Shown: positions 1 to 6,430 of the stretch, piece after piece
Position numbering within the stretch: position 1 is the stretch's first letter
How the letters are laid out: every line of letters starts with the position of its first letter
Assembly (NCBI GenBank): GCA_029933565.1
Contig: JAOZNY010000102.1
Coordinates: 1 to 10,394 of the forward strand
Direction: 5' to 3'
DNA: 10,394 bases
Source of the DNA: Bacteroidales bacterium
Lineage (GTDB): Bacteria > Bacteroidota > Bacteroidia > Bacteroidales > F082
The notes under the pieces: generated by a model
What the model was told of the DNA's origin: nothing
What the model saw: only the letters and a program-made list of their open reading frames with translations
Database searches by the model: none
Position numbers and translations under genes: made by a program

Positions 1-5
1 AAAAT

Positions 6-1151
6 ATGAAAACCACATTCAAGATAACTATCCATTTTTTTGTAATAAGTCTCTTCCTTTTTTCCTGTCAACAAAAAGTTGAGAAAGAAAATACCAAGGA
101 TGCAGAAAAAATTAAGGTGGCCGTTTTCAACGGAAACGGTGCAAGCAAGGTTTGTGTAATGGAAACCGTGGAAGCCCTTAAAATGGATAGTGGGATTGCA
201 GTAATTGAAATTTCGGCAGTTGAAATTATGTTAGGTGAATTAAATGAACTTGATGTAATAGTTTTTCCGGGAGGTAGTGGTAGTAAGGAATTCAACAACA
301 TTGGTTTACTGGCAGCCGGAAAAATCCAGGAGTTTGCAAAGAAAAAGGGAAATGGAGTAGTTGGGATTTGTGCCGGAGGATATTTGCTTGCATCAACACC
401 AAACTATGCAAGTTTAAAAATGCTTCCAGTTCATAGTATCAGAGAGTATTACAATCGTGGTCGTGGACTCATTTCTTTTAAAACCACAGATCAAGGAGAT
501 AAAGTATTTCCAGAGTTAAAAGCAATGAAAAATGCTTTTGTACAATATTACGATGGCCCAATGTATGAAAATATCGACAGTTCAAAATTTACTGTTCTTG
601 CTACCATAAATACTGATATTGCTACAAAAGAAGGATATCCCAAAGGAGTTAGCATTAACAAACCTGCTTTTGGAATTTCAAATTACGGAGAAGGTAGAGT
701 AATTATGACAACCGGGCATCCGGAGGCAACATCTGGAATGCGTTGGATGGTTCCACGAATGGCTCGATGGGCTGCAAACAAAGAGTTAATTTCTTACAAT
801 ACTGATTTGGTAAGACCTCTCAAATACAATCACGAAGTATTATACTACCCTGAAACCAATAAACTTGAAAAGGAGTATTTCTGGAAATTATCATCTGACA
901 ATGAAGAGGAAATAATTCAGGCTATTGATGGATTGCACTCTATTTATTCCCGTACTTCTATTCGTTGGTCACAAGGATTATTAAGGCATACCTCATCTGC
1001 AGTAAGGCTCAAAGCTGCTCAATATCTTTTAGAAACAGAATACACTCATGCTATTAAAGATGTTGAAGTTGCTTACAAACTAGAGACTGATGAAGTTGTA
1101 AAAAAAGAGATGGAAATTATCTTGAAAAAGTTAAAATCATTTATTCCTTAA
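6..1151 (+). CDS. Lipoprotein with class I glutamine-amidotransferase-like (BPL_N/DJ-1-like) domain
   Basis: The 381-residue product starts with a lipoprotein signal: a hydrophobic segment at about 9-19 and lipobox L18-F-S-C21, so Cys21 should be lipidated and the protein should sit in the periplasm or at the outer membrane. Residues about 36-260 form a class I GATase-like fold: PGG at 88-90, nucleophile elbow G-I-C122-A-G-G, and a distal T-G-H238-P-E240 matching the His-x-Glu part of the amidotransferase triad. This resembles the BPL_N family (named after the N-terminal region of some biotin-protein ligases), but no ligase domain follows. Residues about 290-381 are helical and may form a HEAT-like tail. 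The ATG is followed by a sensible signal peptide; only five bases of upstream sequence are present, so a longer start cannot be excluded. Its last 11 bp overlap the convergent sigma-factor gene. The substrate is unknown; hydrolase activity is inferred from the triad. Confidence 0.85.
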   Translation: MKTTFKITIHFFVISLFLFSCQQKVEKENTKDAEKIKVAVFNGNGASKVCVMETVEALKMDSGIAVIEISAVEIMLGELNELDVIVFPGGSGSKEFNNIGLLAAGKIQEFAKKKGNGVVGICAGGYLLASTPNYASLKMLPVHSIREYYNRGRGLISFKTTDQGDKVFPELKAMKNAFVQYYDGPMYENIDSSKFTVLATINTDIATKEGYPKGVSINKPAFGISNYGEGRVIMTTGHPEATSGMRWMVPRMARWAANKELISYNTDLVRPLKYNHEVLYYPETNKLEKEYFWKLSSDNEEEIIQAIDGLHSIYSRTSIRWSQGLLRHTSSAVRLKAAQYLLETEYTHAIKDVEVAYKLETDEVVKKEMEIILKKLKSFIP

Positions 1152-1740
1152 ATAATTCGGGATTTTTATGATACATCTCTCTCATAAGTTTTAGTGCCCT
1201 TCCCATATGGTTTTCAACTGTTTTATTTGAAAGATCCAGAAGTTGTGCTATTTCACGATAACTCATTCCATCAACTTTGTGAAGTCTGAAAATAAGTGCA
1301 GCCTGTTTTGGCATCAGATCAATTAAATCCCTAAAATTATCACAAATCTCTTTTCTTATTAAAAGTGTTTCGGGCGATAAATCGAGTTTAATTTTCTTTT
1401 GGTTCCCGTTTTCCTCATTTAACAAATGAATATTCTTTTCCTTTCTGAGGTCTGAAATTGCAGCATTACGAGTACTTCGGTACAAATATGCTTTCAAACT
1501 TGTAGTAATAATTATCGCTTGCTTTTTCTTCCAGAGGTTCATAAAAACATCCGCAACTACTTCTTCTGCCTTTGATGAATTTTTTAGAAAAAGAAATGCA
1601 AAATTGCATAGGTTTTCATAGTGGTTGTGAAAAATTTTGTCAAAGGCTTTTTTATTTCCCTTTCTGAAATCTTCAAATAGCGATATGTCTTTTTCTTTTA
1701 TATCCAAAACTAAAAAGAGGCTGAAATGCAAATGTAACAT
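1141..1740 (-). CDS. ECF-type RNA polymerase sigma-70 factor (Bacteroidetes type)
   Basis: This sigma factor of up to 199 residues would direct RNA polymerase to a specific promoter set. Region 2 lies at about 36-100, with A-E-E-V-V-A-D-V-F-M-N-L-W (58-70) and the A-Y-L-Y-R-S-T-R-N stretch (84-92). Region 4 lies at about 138-190, with L-M-P-K-Q and the helix-turn-helix S-Y-R-E-I-A-Q-L-L-D-L-S-N-K-T-V-E-N-H-M (160-179). No extra C-terminal domain is present, which fits the ECF class. The first 11 residues (MLHLHFSLFLV) are atypical, and the ATG lies in the loop of a terminator-like hairpin (1713-1754). A TTG start at 1707 (188 residues, beginning M-D-I-K-E-K-D) fits the family better. Bacteroidetes ECF genes are often followed by a FecR-type anti-sigma gene and SusC/D genes; here none follows, and the next gene is convergent. 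Thus the signal it answers to is not visible. Confidence 0.88.
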   Translation of the reverse strand: MLHLHFSLFLVLDIKEKDISLFEDFRKGNKKAFDKIFHNHYENLCNFAFLFLKNSSKAEEVVADVFMNLWKKKQAIIITTSLKAYLYRSTRNAAISDLRKEKNIHLLNEENGNQKKIKLDLSPETLLIRKEICDNFRDLIDLMPKQAALIFRLHKVDGMSYREIAQLLDLSNKTVENHMGRALKLMREMYHKNPELFKE

Positions 1741-1754
1741 ATTCAGCCTCTTTT
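1713..1754 (-). terminator. Hairpin terminator after the thiolase gene
   Basis: A perfect 13-bp inverted repeat (arms 1713-1725 and 1742-1754, 16-nt loop) begins 15 bases past the thiolase stop codon. On the minus strand the last arm runs into TTTTTAGTTTT, which gives a U-rich tail typical of intrinsic termination. The loop contains the annotated ATG of the sigma-factor gene, so the structure may also limit sigma expression. The outer A/T pairs weaken the ends of the stem. Confidence 0.65.
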
Positions 1755-1769
1755 AAAAACTTTTATTAT

Positions 1770-3005
1770 TTATCCTCTTTTATAGACAACAGCAACAACA
1801 GTAACATCGTCGCCACCCATATTAATACTCATGCCGTAAGGCTTGTTATCACTCATTTGTATTTGTGCTTTACCGGCTTTTCCGGTCAACTGCTGCCAGA
1901 TGGTAACTGCCTGATGTACTCCAGTTGCGCCGGTTGGATGTCCCCAGCCAATTAAACCACCTGTAGTATTCATTGGCATGACACCATCACGTGCTGTATT
2001 ACCTGCTGCAACATAATCAGCACCCTCACCTTTAGCGGCAAGACCTAATGCTTCAGTTGCCAAAACACCTGCAATTGAGAAACAGTCATGGGTTTCAATA
2101 GTACCAATTTGGTCGATAGTAACACCAGCATTTTCCATTGCCTGATGGGCTGCTTTTTTAATAGTCTCCAGTTCTGTAAGGTCATTTGGGTCGCTCGTAA
2201 TATCACGGATAACATGGCCAAAGCCCATTACTTCAACAGCGTCTTTTTTGTCAATGCCAATTCTTGCAAGTCCTTCTTCTGAACAAACGGCAATTGCAGA
2301 AGCTCCGTCAGAAACTTTAGAGCAATCCAATACACTTAAATTATCAACAAATGCTGCTCCATTTGGCTTTAACTTATCGTAAAGCGCATCCAAATCAGGA
2401 GTTGTATTATGATGCTCCTGTGCCGTTGGATCAAGGCGTGCATTTTCCATGGCATTGCGGAACCAACGCTTCATTCCTGCCCTGGCTTTTTCCATACCAT
2501 ATTTTTCGTAATAAGCACCGGCACGGTCGCTAAACTGTCCGGGGAAAAAATAAGCATGTCCGTTTTTACGATTCTGATACCATCCTGCTCCGGCAAGAAT
2601 ATCAGCACCATAAATTGCTTTAACAGTATTTTGAACTTCAATTCCCATTACCAAAGCAACATCAGCAGTTTCGGCCAATATGGATTTAATTCCGCTTATT
2701 AGCGAAAGACCACCCGAACCACAAGCACCTTCAACGCTAGTGGCAGGTTTCCATCGCAAGCCCTCATCAATCATTGGGGCAAAACCCGGTAGGTTTGCCT
2801 GCTTGTTGAAGCGGGCTGCCATAAAATTTCCGATACTGGTTTCGTCAACATTTTTTGCTCCACCAATTTGGTCGAGTGTGCCTTTTCCGGCTTCCTTAAA
2901 ATAATGCTCCAAACCTGGACGAGGCTTTTTAGGGTGAAATTCCCGGCGACCGGTACCCATGGATACTGTATTGTATCCGGCTGTCATATATATTTTTCTT
3001 CTCAT
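1770..3005 (-). CDS. Thiolase-family acetyl-CoA acyltransferase (SCP2-thiolase-like)
   Basis: This 411-residue cytosolic enzyme should catalyse thiolytic cleavage of 3-ketoacyl-CoA, or the reverse Claisen condensation of acetyl-CoA. The nucleophile is seen in V-E-G-A-C95-G-S-G-G. The second domain carries H306-D-C308-F, the His-containing form found in SCP2-like thiolases in place of the N-E-A-F of classical ones, and G-G-L-I-G-W-G-H356-P-T-G-A-T-G, the usual active-site loop. A C-terminal glycine-rich strand (N-M-G-G-D-D) completes the fold. Length is normal for the family. The gene lies 163 bp downstream of the 3-hydroxyacyl-CoA dehydrogenase gene on the same strand, with a palindromic element between them, and ends at a strong hairpin. 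The product does the last step of the pathway encoded by its neighbours. Chain-length preference and direction cannot be read from sequence. Confidence 0.9.
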   Translation of the reverse strand: MRRKIYMTAGYNTVSMGTGRREFHPKKPRPGLEHYFKEAGKGTLDQIGGAKNVDETSIGNFMAARFNKQANLPGFAPMIDEGLRWKPATSVEGACGSGGLSLISGIKSILAETADVALVMGIEVQNTVKAIYGADILAGAGWYQNRKNGHAYFFPGQFSDRAGAYYEKYGMEKARAGMKRWFRNAMENARLDPTAQEHHNTTPDLDALYDKLKPNGAAFVDNLSVLDCSKVSDGASAIAVCSEEGLARIGIDKKDAVEVMGFGHVIRDITSDPNDLTELETIKKAAHQAMENAGVTIDQIGTIETHDCFSIAGVLATEALGLAAKGEGADYVAAGNTARDGVMPMNTTGGLIGWGHPTGATGVHQAVTIWQQLTGKAGKAQIQMSDNKPYGMSINMGGDDVTVVAVVYKRG

Positions 3006-3060
3006 TTTTCTATTTTTATTAAATGAATATTTAAATTTTATGTTTATTCAAAAAAATAAT

Positions 3061-3120
3061 CCCCTCTCTTAATGAGCGAATTGTTCTCCCCTTTGGGGAG
3101 ATGTCCGAAGGACAGAGGGG
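3061..3120. repeat. Cloverleaf-like extragenic palindromic element (REP-like)
   Basis: The element sits between the dehydrogenase and thiolase genes. An outer 6-bp stem (CCCCTC at 3061-3066 with GAGGGG at 3115-3120) encloses two adjacent hairpins: TCTCCCC/GGGGAGA (3085-3091 with 3095-3101, loop TTT) and TGTCC/GGACA (3102-3106 with 3110-3114, loop GAA). Its G/C-rich stems contrast with the AT-rich flanks. Similar CCCCTTTGGGG-type palindromes are familiar intergenic repeats in Bacteroidota (general recollection, not a search). It may protect upstream mRNA from 3' decay or uncouple thiolase expression from that of the genes before it. Confidence 0.6.
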
Positions 3121-3168
3121 TAAGTTTGTGCATTAAACAAATATTATTTTTATGAACTCTCATCTGCA

Positions 3169-4512
3169 TCAATCAAAATAATTATTTACAGGGCCATAAG
3201 CATGAAAAAACCCTGTCAGCATAACAGTGTTAACATGGTCAATCTCGTTGGCTACTTTGTCAGCAACAAGTTTTTCGCCAATGGCTTTTGACTTTTGCCC
3301 GTATTTTACAGCAATTTTTGCACCCAGTTCAGATGATGCCTTTAGATCGTTGAAAAAGGCTGTAAGTAGTTCATCCTTCTTTTTATTTCTGAGCATCGAT
3401 TTCCAGGCTACTGCCGAATCGGGCATATCGCCCATAATTTCGTCACATTCATCTTTAAATGTATCAAGTTCAACATATTCCTGTTTATGAATATCCCAGA
3501 TTGCTGTGAAACGTCCGCCTTTATATTTTAAGAAGCCATCTTTTTGTGCTCCGCTGGATTTCTGTCCGCCTTTAACTCCCTGCAACAGCATTTTGTCCAA
3601 AAGATTATGGCTCAGTTCTTCGTCGCTTACAAATGGGTTCATTACATTAAGAATAAACTGAACAACATCAATACCAACATAATCAATTAACTGAAAAATA
3701 CCCATTGGGCGGACCAGATAATCCTGTGTTACTTTGTTTACCATGTAGATGGCTTTGTAAAGTGGAATATTCTTGTCATTGGCAAGGGCTTCGGCTTCTT
3801 TCATGCCATGAAGAGCATCGCGCATAAAATGCCCATTACCAATAAATCCGGCAAAGTCATTTGAAGGAACAATAATCTTTTTGAGTTTTTTTGCATATTC
3901 CCTTGCAAAAGCCTCAACATCATCAGTAGTTTTTTCAGTAACTATTAACTCAACCAAACGCTGAACAGCAGGTGGATTGTAAAAGTGGAATCCAACTACC
4001 CTGCCTTCCAAACCTGCTTCGGTTTCAATTAAGTTAATTGGTACCGAAGAAGTGTTTGTAAAAAACCAAGGATTGTTGTCGTTGTTTTTATCGATATCGC
4101 CAAGCAGTTTAACTTTGAGCGCCCTGTTTTCGCTAACGGCTTCAAAAATCAAAGTAGAATTGTGAGCCGCAGACATTGTTGTTGAAGGCCTTACAACATT
4201 CATCACATCAAAAATATATTCATCAATGATGTCGTAGTTTTCAATAAGGTCATCGCGGTCGGCATACATTTTGCGAAGCAAAACAGTTTTTTTCTCTGCA
4301 ACTTTCCTAATCTGGTCGCGCAGATATTTCATTAATCCTGCCAGGCCTTCGGGCGAAATATCGATGGCATTTAGTACAAAGGCTTTCCCTTTGTTTTCGG
4401 GTTTTAGGCTTAGGTCGGCCATTTCAACGGCTGTAAGGAGAAGAATTCCACTCCCCATTTTACCCGCGGCACCCAAAACCGATACGTTTTGTAATCTTTC
4501 TTCGTATGTCAT
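3169..4512 (-). CDS. 3-hydroxyacyl-CoA dehydrogenase, enlarged form
   Basis: This 447-residue NAD-dependent enzyme should oxidise 3-hydroxyacyl-CoA to 3-ketoacyl-CoA. The Rossmann loop is L-G-A-A-G-K-M-G (13-20). The characteristic F-E124-A-V-S-E-N stretch, the N-T-S156-S region and G-F-H176-F-Y-N-P-P, the counterpart of the HFFNP motif with its catalytic His, all follow in order. E188 in L-V-E-L-I and N226 in G-F-I-G-N match the remaining conserved catalytic residues of the family. The protein is about 130-160 residues longer than stand-alone short-chain enzymes. The extra length is mostly after residue 330, where a second, degenerate helical C-terminal domain may sit, as in the double C-terminal repeat of FadB-type proteins. 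It lies between the crotonase and thiolase genes, supplying the middle step. A truncated RhuM gene separates it from the crotonase gene. Confidence 0.9.
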   Translation of the reverse strand: MTYEERLQNVSVLGAAGKMGSGILLLTAVEMADLSLKPENKGKAFVLNAIDISPEGLAGLMKYLRDQIRKVAEKKTVLLRKMYADRDDLIENYDIIDEYIFDVMNVVRPSTTMSAAHNSTLIFEAVSENRALKVKLLGDIDKNNDNNPWFFTNTSSVPINLIETEAGLEGRVVGFHFYNPPAVQRLVELIVTEKTTDDVEAFAREYAKKLKKIIVPSNDFAGFIGNGHFMRDALHGMKEAEALANDKNIPLYKAIYMVNKVTQDYLVRPMGIFQLIDYVGIDVVQFILNVMNPFVSDEELSHNLLDKMLLQGVKGGQKSSGAQKDGFLKYKGGRFTAIWDIHKQEYVELDTFKDECDEIMGDMPDSAVAWKSMLRNKKKDELLTAFFNDLKASSELGAKIAVKYGQKSKAIGEKLVADKVANEIDHVNTVMLTGFFHAYGPVNNYFD

Positions 4513-4550
4513 ATTATTGAATATTTATTTGTGATATTTATCTTCATTTA

Positions 4551-4910
4551 TTAATTTGCCCAAATCCTGAATTGTGTTGCTTGTGCAGAATTTACACGGT
4601 AACCAACAGAAATTATTGTATCGAGATTGTAGAACTCCTTATTCCTTTTAACAGTTCTATCGCCTTCAGTCTGAACTGTTTCCAAAATGGAAATAGTTGT
4701 GTTTCTAATCAGTTCACCACTCGAATAAATATTATTCAGATGCTTGCTAATGGCTGGAACATTCACCCCAAACAACTCTGCCATGCGTTTTTGCGTAAGC
4801 CAAATATTTTCATCATGAAAAAATATTTCAACCTTCACTTTCCCATTGGGGGTAGTGTAGAGCAAAAACTCTGTTAGTTCATCTTTTATTTTTAGAGTGT
4901 TTTTTGACAT
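4551..4910 (-). pseudogene. Truncated RhuM-family gene (N-terminal third)
   Basis: The 119-residue product matches the N-terminal part of the RhuM family (named for a Salmonella pathogenicity-island protein, function unclear). Diagnostic stretches are I-W-L-T-Q-K-R-M-A-E-L-F (36-47), I-S-K-H-L-N-N-I-Y (54-62), E-F-Y-N-L-D-T-I-I-S-V-G-Y-R-V-N-S (92-108) and Q-A-T-Q-F-R-I-W-A (110-118). Full-length members run to roughly 300 residues or more and continue directly after R-I-W-A; here one Asn and a stop follow. The 38 bases downstream show no remaining RhuM sequence in other frames, so this looks like a deletion, not a frameshift. The fragment lies between crotonase and dehydrogenase genes that would otherwise be contiguous, which suggests an insertion followed by decay. 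Its reading frame is intact from ATG, so a short DNA-binding-like product could still be made. Confidence 0.75.
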
Positions 4911-4929
4911 TTATTATTTAGACTATTGT

Positions 4930-4946
4930 ATTTGCAAATTGCAAAT
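4930..4946. repeat. 17-bp palindrome at the crotonase stop codon
   Basis: ATTTGCAA and TTGCAAAT flank a central A, ending in the crotonase stop codon and lying 20 bases upstream of the RhuM fragment start. The minus-strand continuation lacks a T-tract, so it is not a standard terminator. It may be a protein-binding site or chance AT-rich symmetry. Confidence 0.35.
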
Positions 4947-5719
4947 TACCATTCTGGCCTTCTTTTCTCCAAAAAGGCTGTCATCCCCTCTTTGCCTTCG
5001 CTACCTTCACCAAACAAATCACCAAACTGTTTGGCTTCAAGTTCTTCTCCCTCAATCTGACTCATTTCAAGACCTTTTCTTACAACTGACTTTACTTTCT
5101 TAATTGACTTTGGACCTTTACGGGAAATATTTTTTGCAATTTTCAAAGTTTCTTCCATCAGTATTTCGGGCTCAAATACCTTCTGTACTAATCCCATTCT
5201 CAGAGCATCGTCGGCACCAATCATATCGGCAGTCATTAAAAGGTAAAGTGCATCGCCCATGCCAACCAAACGTGAAAGCCTTTGAGTTCCTGCATAACCA
5301 GGGATAAGACCTAAACTAACTTCTGGCTGACCGAATTTTGCTTTTGTGCTTGCAATTCGGAAATCGCAACCCATTGCCAACTCAAGCCCACCACCAAGAG
5401 CAAAACCATTTATTGCAGCAATTACCGGAATGTCCATTTCGCCAAAACTACGGAAGGTGTTTTGACCAAGTCTGGAAAAAGCAGAGCCTTCATTCGCATT
5501 CTTGTCAACCATTTCGGCAATGTCGGCACCGGCAACAAATGCTTTTCCGTCGCCGGTAATAATCATTGCCTTTGCATTTTTGTTTGCAGATATTTCTGCA
5601 ACCATGGCATCCATTTCGTTAAAAAACCTTGTATTTAAGGCATTCATGGCCTTAGGCCTGCTAATTGTTACAATGGCAATGCCATCGGTTATCTCAAGTT
5701 TTAATATTTCGTAATCCAT
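4946..5719 (-). CDS. Enoyl-CoA hydratase (crotonase family)
   Basis: This 257-residue cytosolic enzyme should hydrate trans-2-enoyl-CoA to 3-hydroxyacyl-CoA. The oxyanion-hole segments are A-F-V-A-G-A-D-I-A-E-M (60-70) and G-F-A-L-G-G-G (105-111). Both catalytic acids of true hydratases are present: E113 in G-G-L-E-L-A-M-G-C-D and E133 in F-G-Q-P-E-V-S-L-G-L-I-P. The protein ends in the usual F-L-E-K-R-R-P-E-W. Keeping both Glu residues argues for hydratase over other crotonase activities. It is the first gene of the minus-strand acyl-CoA set, divergent from the metal-related cassette across a 174-bp gap, and a TAnnTTTG-type box lies about 29 bases upstream of its ATG. A crotonase specific for crotonyl-CoA or a general short-chain enzyme are equally possible. 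Confidence 0.93.
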   Translation of the reverse strand: MDYEILKLEITDGIAIVTISRPKAMNALNTRFFNEMDAMVAEISANKNAKAMIITGDGKAFVAGADIAEMVDKNANEGSAFSRLGQNTFRSFGEMDIPVIAAINGFALGGGLELAMGCDFRIASTKAKFGQPEVSLGLIPGYAGTQRLSRLVGMGDALYLLMTADMIGADDALRMGLVQKVFEPEILMEETLKIAKNISRKGPKSIKKVKSVVRKGLEMSQIEGEELEAKQFGDLFGEGSEGKEGMTAFLEKRRPEW

Positions 5720-5747
5720 TTTAATTTGTTTTGATTTTTAAGGGTTT

Positions 5748-5755
5748 CAAATTTA
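5748..5755 (-). promoter_or_regulatory. Putative Bacteroidetes -7 box for the crotonase gene
   Basis: The minus strand reads TAAATTTG, matching TAnnTTTG. It would place transcription start near 5742, giving a leader of about 22 nt. The nearest TTG that could serve as -33 box (5781-5783) is about 25 bp upstream, longer than the usual spacing, so the call rests on the -7 box. Confidence 0.4.
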
Positions 5756-5872
5756 CAAAAAACTAAATGATTTTTGCTTGCAATAATTGAATATTTTAAG
5801 TTTGTTTTGTTTTCAGTAAATTACCATTTGGCCTTTTAACTAAATATTAACATCCCATCAATAATTGATTAG

Positions 5873-5880
5873 TAATTTTG
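5873..5880 (+). promoter_or_regulatory. Putative Bacteroidetes -7 box for the HYC_CC_PP/TonB-receptor/HMA genes
   Basis: TAATTTTG matches TAnnTTTG and lies 13 bases upstream of the ATG at 5894, so the predicted leader is only about 7 nt. No TTG is seen at the normal -33 spacing; the nearest TTTG is at 5827-5830. No other TAnnTTTG box was found ahead of the TonB receptor or the HMA gene, so it may serve all three. Confidence 0.4.
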
Positions 5881-5893
5881 CAATTGTATTTAT

Positions 5894-6367
5894 ATGAAAT
5901 CCATATTAAAACATATTGTATACTTCGCACTTAGTTTTATGCTGTTAATGTCAATTAGTGGCATTACTGTTTACTCACATTATTGTAACGATTCAGGTTT
6001 TGAAAAAAGTAGTTTAATTCAGGAATTAGTTAGTTGTGAGCATGATGAAACTATTACCCACAATAATAATTTGGAGCATTGCTGCACTGAGAAAATCAGT
6101 TGCGAAATGGAGGAAGAAAATGACGATTGCTGTGATACTTCTGAAAAACAGATTAAATTATTTGTTGAATTTGATATTATAAAACAGCATAGAAAAGTAA
6201 AGCCTGTTTTTGATTTTATTTTTGAAGAATTAATTTTCTCACCACTTGAAAATAAATTTGTTGACAATATTCAACCCATTGAAATAAGTGAAATTGAGGC
6301 AGCGACAGGTAAACAGTTGCTGGTATTTCTTAACCAACTCAAAACCGAACCCAACCCGTATTGCTAA
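5894..6367 (+). CDS. HYC_CC_PP-like Cys/His-rich exported small protein
   Basis: The 157-residue product has one N-terminal hydrophobic segment (about 7-27) that should be a signal peptide or membrane anchor. Right after it comes S-H29-Y30-C31, then C48-E-H50, H62-C63-C64, C70 and C79-C80, in an acidic and His/Asn-rich linker (about 48-84). The C-terminus is N-P-Y-C157. The HYC and CC signatures fit the Bacteroidota family called HYC_CC_PP; an adjacent Pro-Pro pair is not seen, so membership is slightly atypical. The family has no settled function. The dense Cys/His content outside the cytoplasm, and the receptor and HMA genes that follow on the same strand, suggest soft-metal binding or delivery. 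It is the first gene of the set and begins about 13 bases after a promoter-like box. A shared regulatory role with the receptor is possible. Confidence 0.75.
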   Translation: MKSILKHIVYFALSFMLLMSISGITVYSHYCNDSGFEKSSLIQELVSCEHDETITHNNNLEHCCTEKISCEMEEENDDCCDTSEKQIKLFVEFDIIKQHRKVKPVFDFIFEELIFSPLENKFVDNIQPIEISEIEAATGKQLLVFLNQLKTEPNPYC

Positions 6368-6376
6368 TTCTTAATG

Positions 6377-6396
6377 CTGTTACAAAACAGTTTTTT
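6377..6396 (+). terminator. Weak hairpin plus T-tract between the HYC_CC_PP and TonB-receptor genes
   Basis: A 5-bp stem (CTGTT at 6377-6381 with AACAG at 6386-6390, loop ACAA) is followed at once by six T residues. It lies 9 bases after the first gene's stop and 34 before the receptor ATG. The short stem suggests partial attenuation at most, so the small protein may be made in excess of the receptor. Confidence 0.3.
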
Positions 6397-6430
6397 ACAC
6401 TGTTATTTATAAACATAAGAATTAGAATTA

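Noticed and set aside
2088..2904. Several plus-strand open frames inside the thiolase gene
   Set aside because: They are antisense to a gene with clear catalytic motifs and resemble no known family.
5104..5714. Plus-strand open frames inside the crotonase gene
   Set aside because: Antisense shadows of a well-supported hydratase gene.
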